DNA of 23,161 nucleotides, from positions 1 to 23,161 of the forward strand of contig JBEVLT010000105.1 of assembly GCA_040509055.1 (NCBI GenBank). Direction: 5' to 3'. Below are positions 23,098-23,161 of this stretch, piece after piece (position 1 is the first letter of the stretch; every line of letters begins with the position of its first letter). The stretch is from JAJKIP01 sp040509055 (lineage in GTDB: Bacteria; Bacteroidota; Bacteroidia; Chitinophagales; Chitinophagaceae). Both the position numbers and the translations under genes were made by a program. Below the pieces are notes generated by a model. It ran no database searches, was not told where the DNA came from, and saw only the letters and a program-made list of their open reading frames with translations.

Positions 23098-23161
23098 ATG
23101 TATTCCAAAGAGGCAACGCAACAGTTGCAGCACCAAACCACGGTCTTCCTGCAAAAAAAGG
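23098..23161 (+). CDS. Start of an unidentified gene, truncated by the window
   Basis: An ATG at 23098 opens 21 codons to the edge (MYSKEATQQLQHQTTVFLQK). It diverges from the amylase gene and has a -7-like element just upstream. The sequence is too short to assign a family. Confidence 0.5.
   Translation, partial: MYSKEATQQLQHQTTVFLQKK

Overview
The window looks like a chromosomal segment from a Bacteroidota genome, most likely Chitinophagaceae (inference). Supporting signs are the SusC/SusD pair, SusE/SusF-type lipoproteins, a type IX secretion C-terminal sorting domain, a kdpD split into two genes, promoter-like TTTG / TAnnTTTG elements, and start codons without Shine-Dalgarno sequences. 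Coding density is high, and no stretch over 300 bases lacks a gene. I see no tRNA, rRNA, CRISPR array, insertion sequence or prophage gene.

Region 1 (1-3457, + strand) is housekeeping-like. It holds the last codons of a short KdpD (turgor/K+ sensing), a membrane sensor histidine kinase whose ATG overlaps the KdpD stop, an HD-domain phosphohydrolase, and a PfkB-family sugar kinase (fructokinase-like) 7 bases after it.

Region 2 (3617-18025, - strand) is a polysaccharide utilization locus for a beta-1,4-galactan (pectic galactan or type I arabinogalactan; substrate inferred from the enzymes). Transcription runs right to left: SusC transporter, SusD lipoprotein, a SusE-like lipoprotein with one C-terminal binding module, a SusE/F-like lipoprotein with three near-identical copies of that module, a strong intrinsic terminator, then three enzymes. 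The enzymes are a GH53 endo-galactanase lipoprotein, a clan GH-A glycosidase (possible exo-beta-galactosidase, GH147-like), and a GH2 beta-galactosidase fused to a second GH53 galactanase. Surface proteins would bind and cut galactan, SusCD would import oligomers, and the periplasmic enzymes would finish them to galactose.

Region 3 (18026-19302) is control. A LacI-family repressor gene lies just upstream of susC. An 18-bp pseudo-palindromic operator with a central CG occurs between lacI and susC, again against the lacI start codon, and a third time inside the coding sequence of the clan GH-A enzyme. The first and third sites share 20 identical bases.

Region 4 (19303-22952, - strand) holds a large secreted GH13 alpha-amylase-type enzyme with a T9SS sorting domain, followed 17 bases later by a Nudix-related regulator with a degenerate Nudix box. 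It points to alpha-glucan use beside the galactan locus. A divergent gene begins at 23098 and runs off the window.

The points most worth following are the intragenic operator, the GH2-GH53 fusion, the tandem binding modules and the terminator that splits the locus into binding/transport and enzyme halves.
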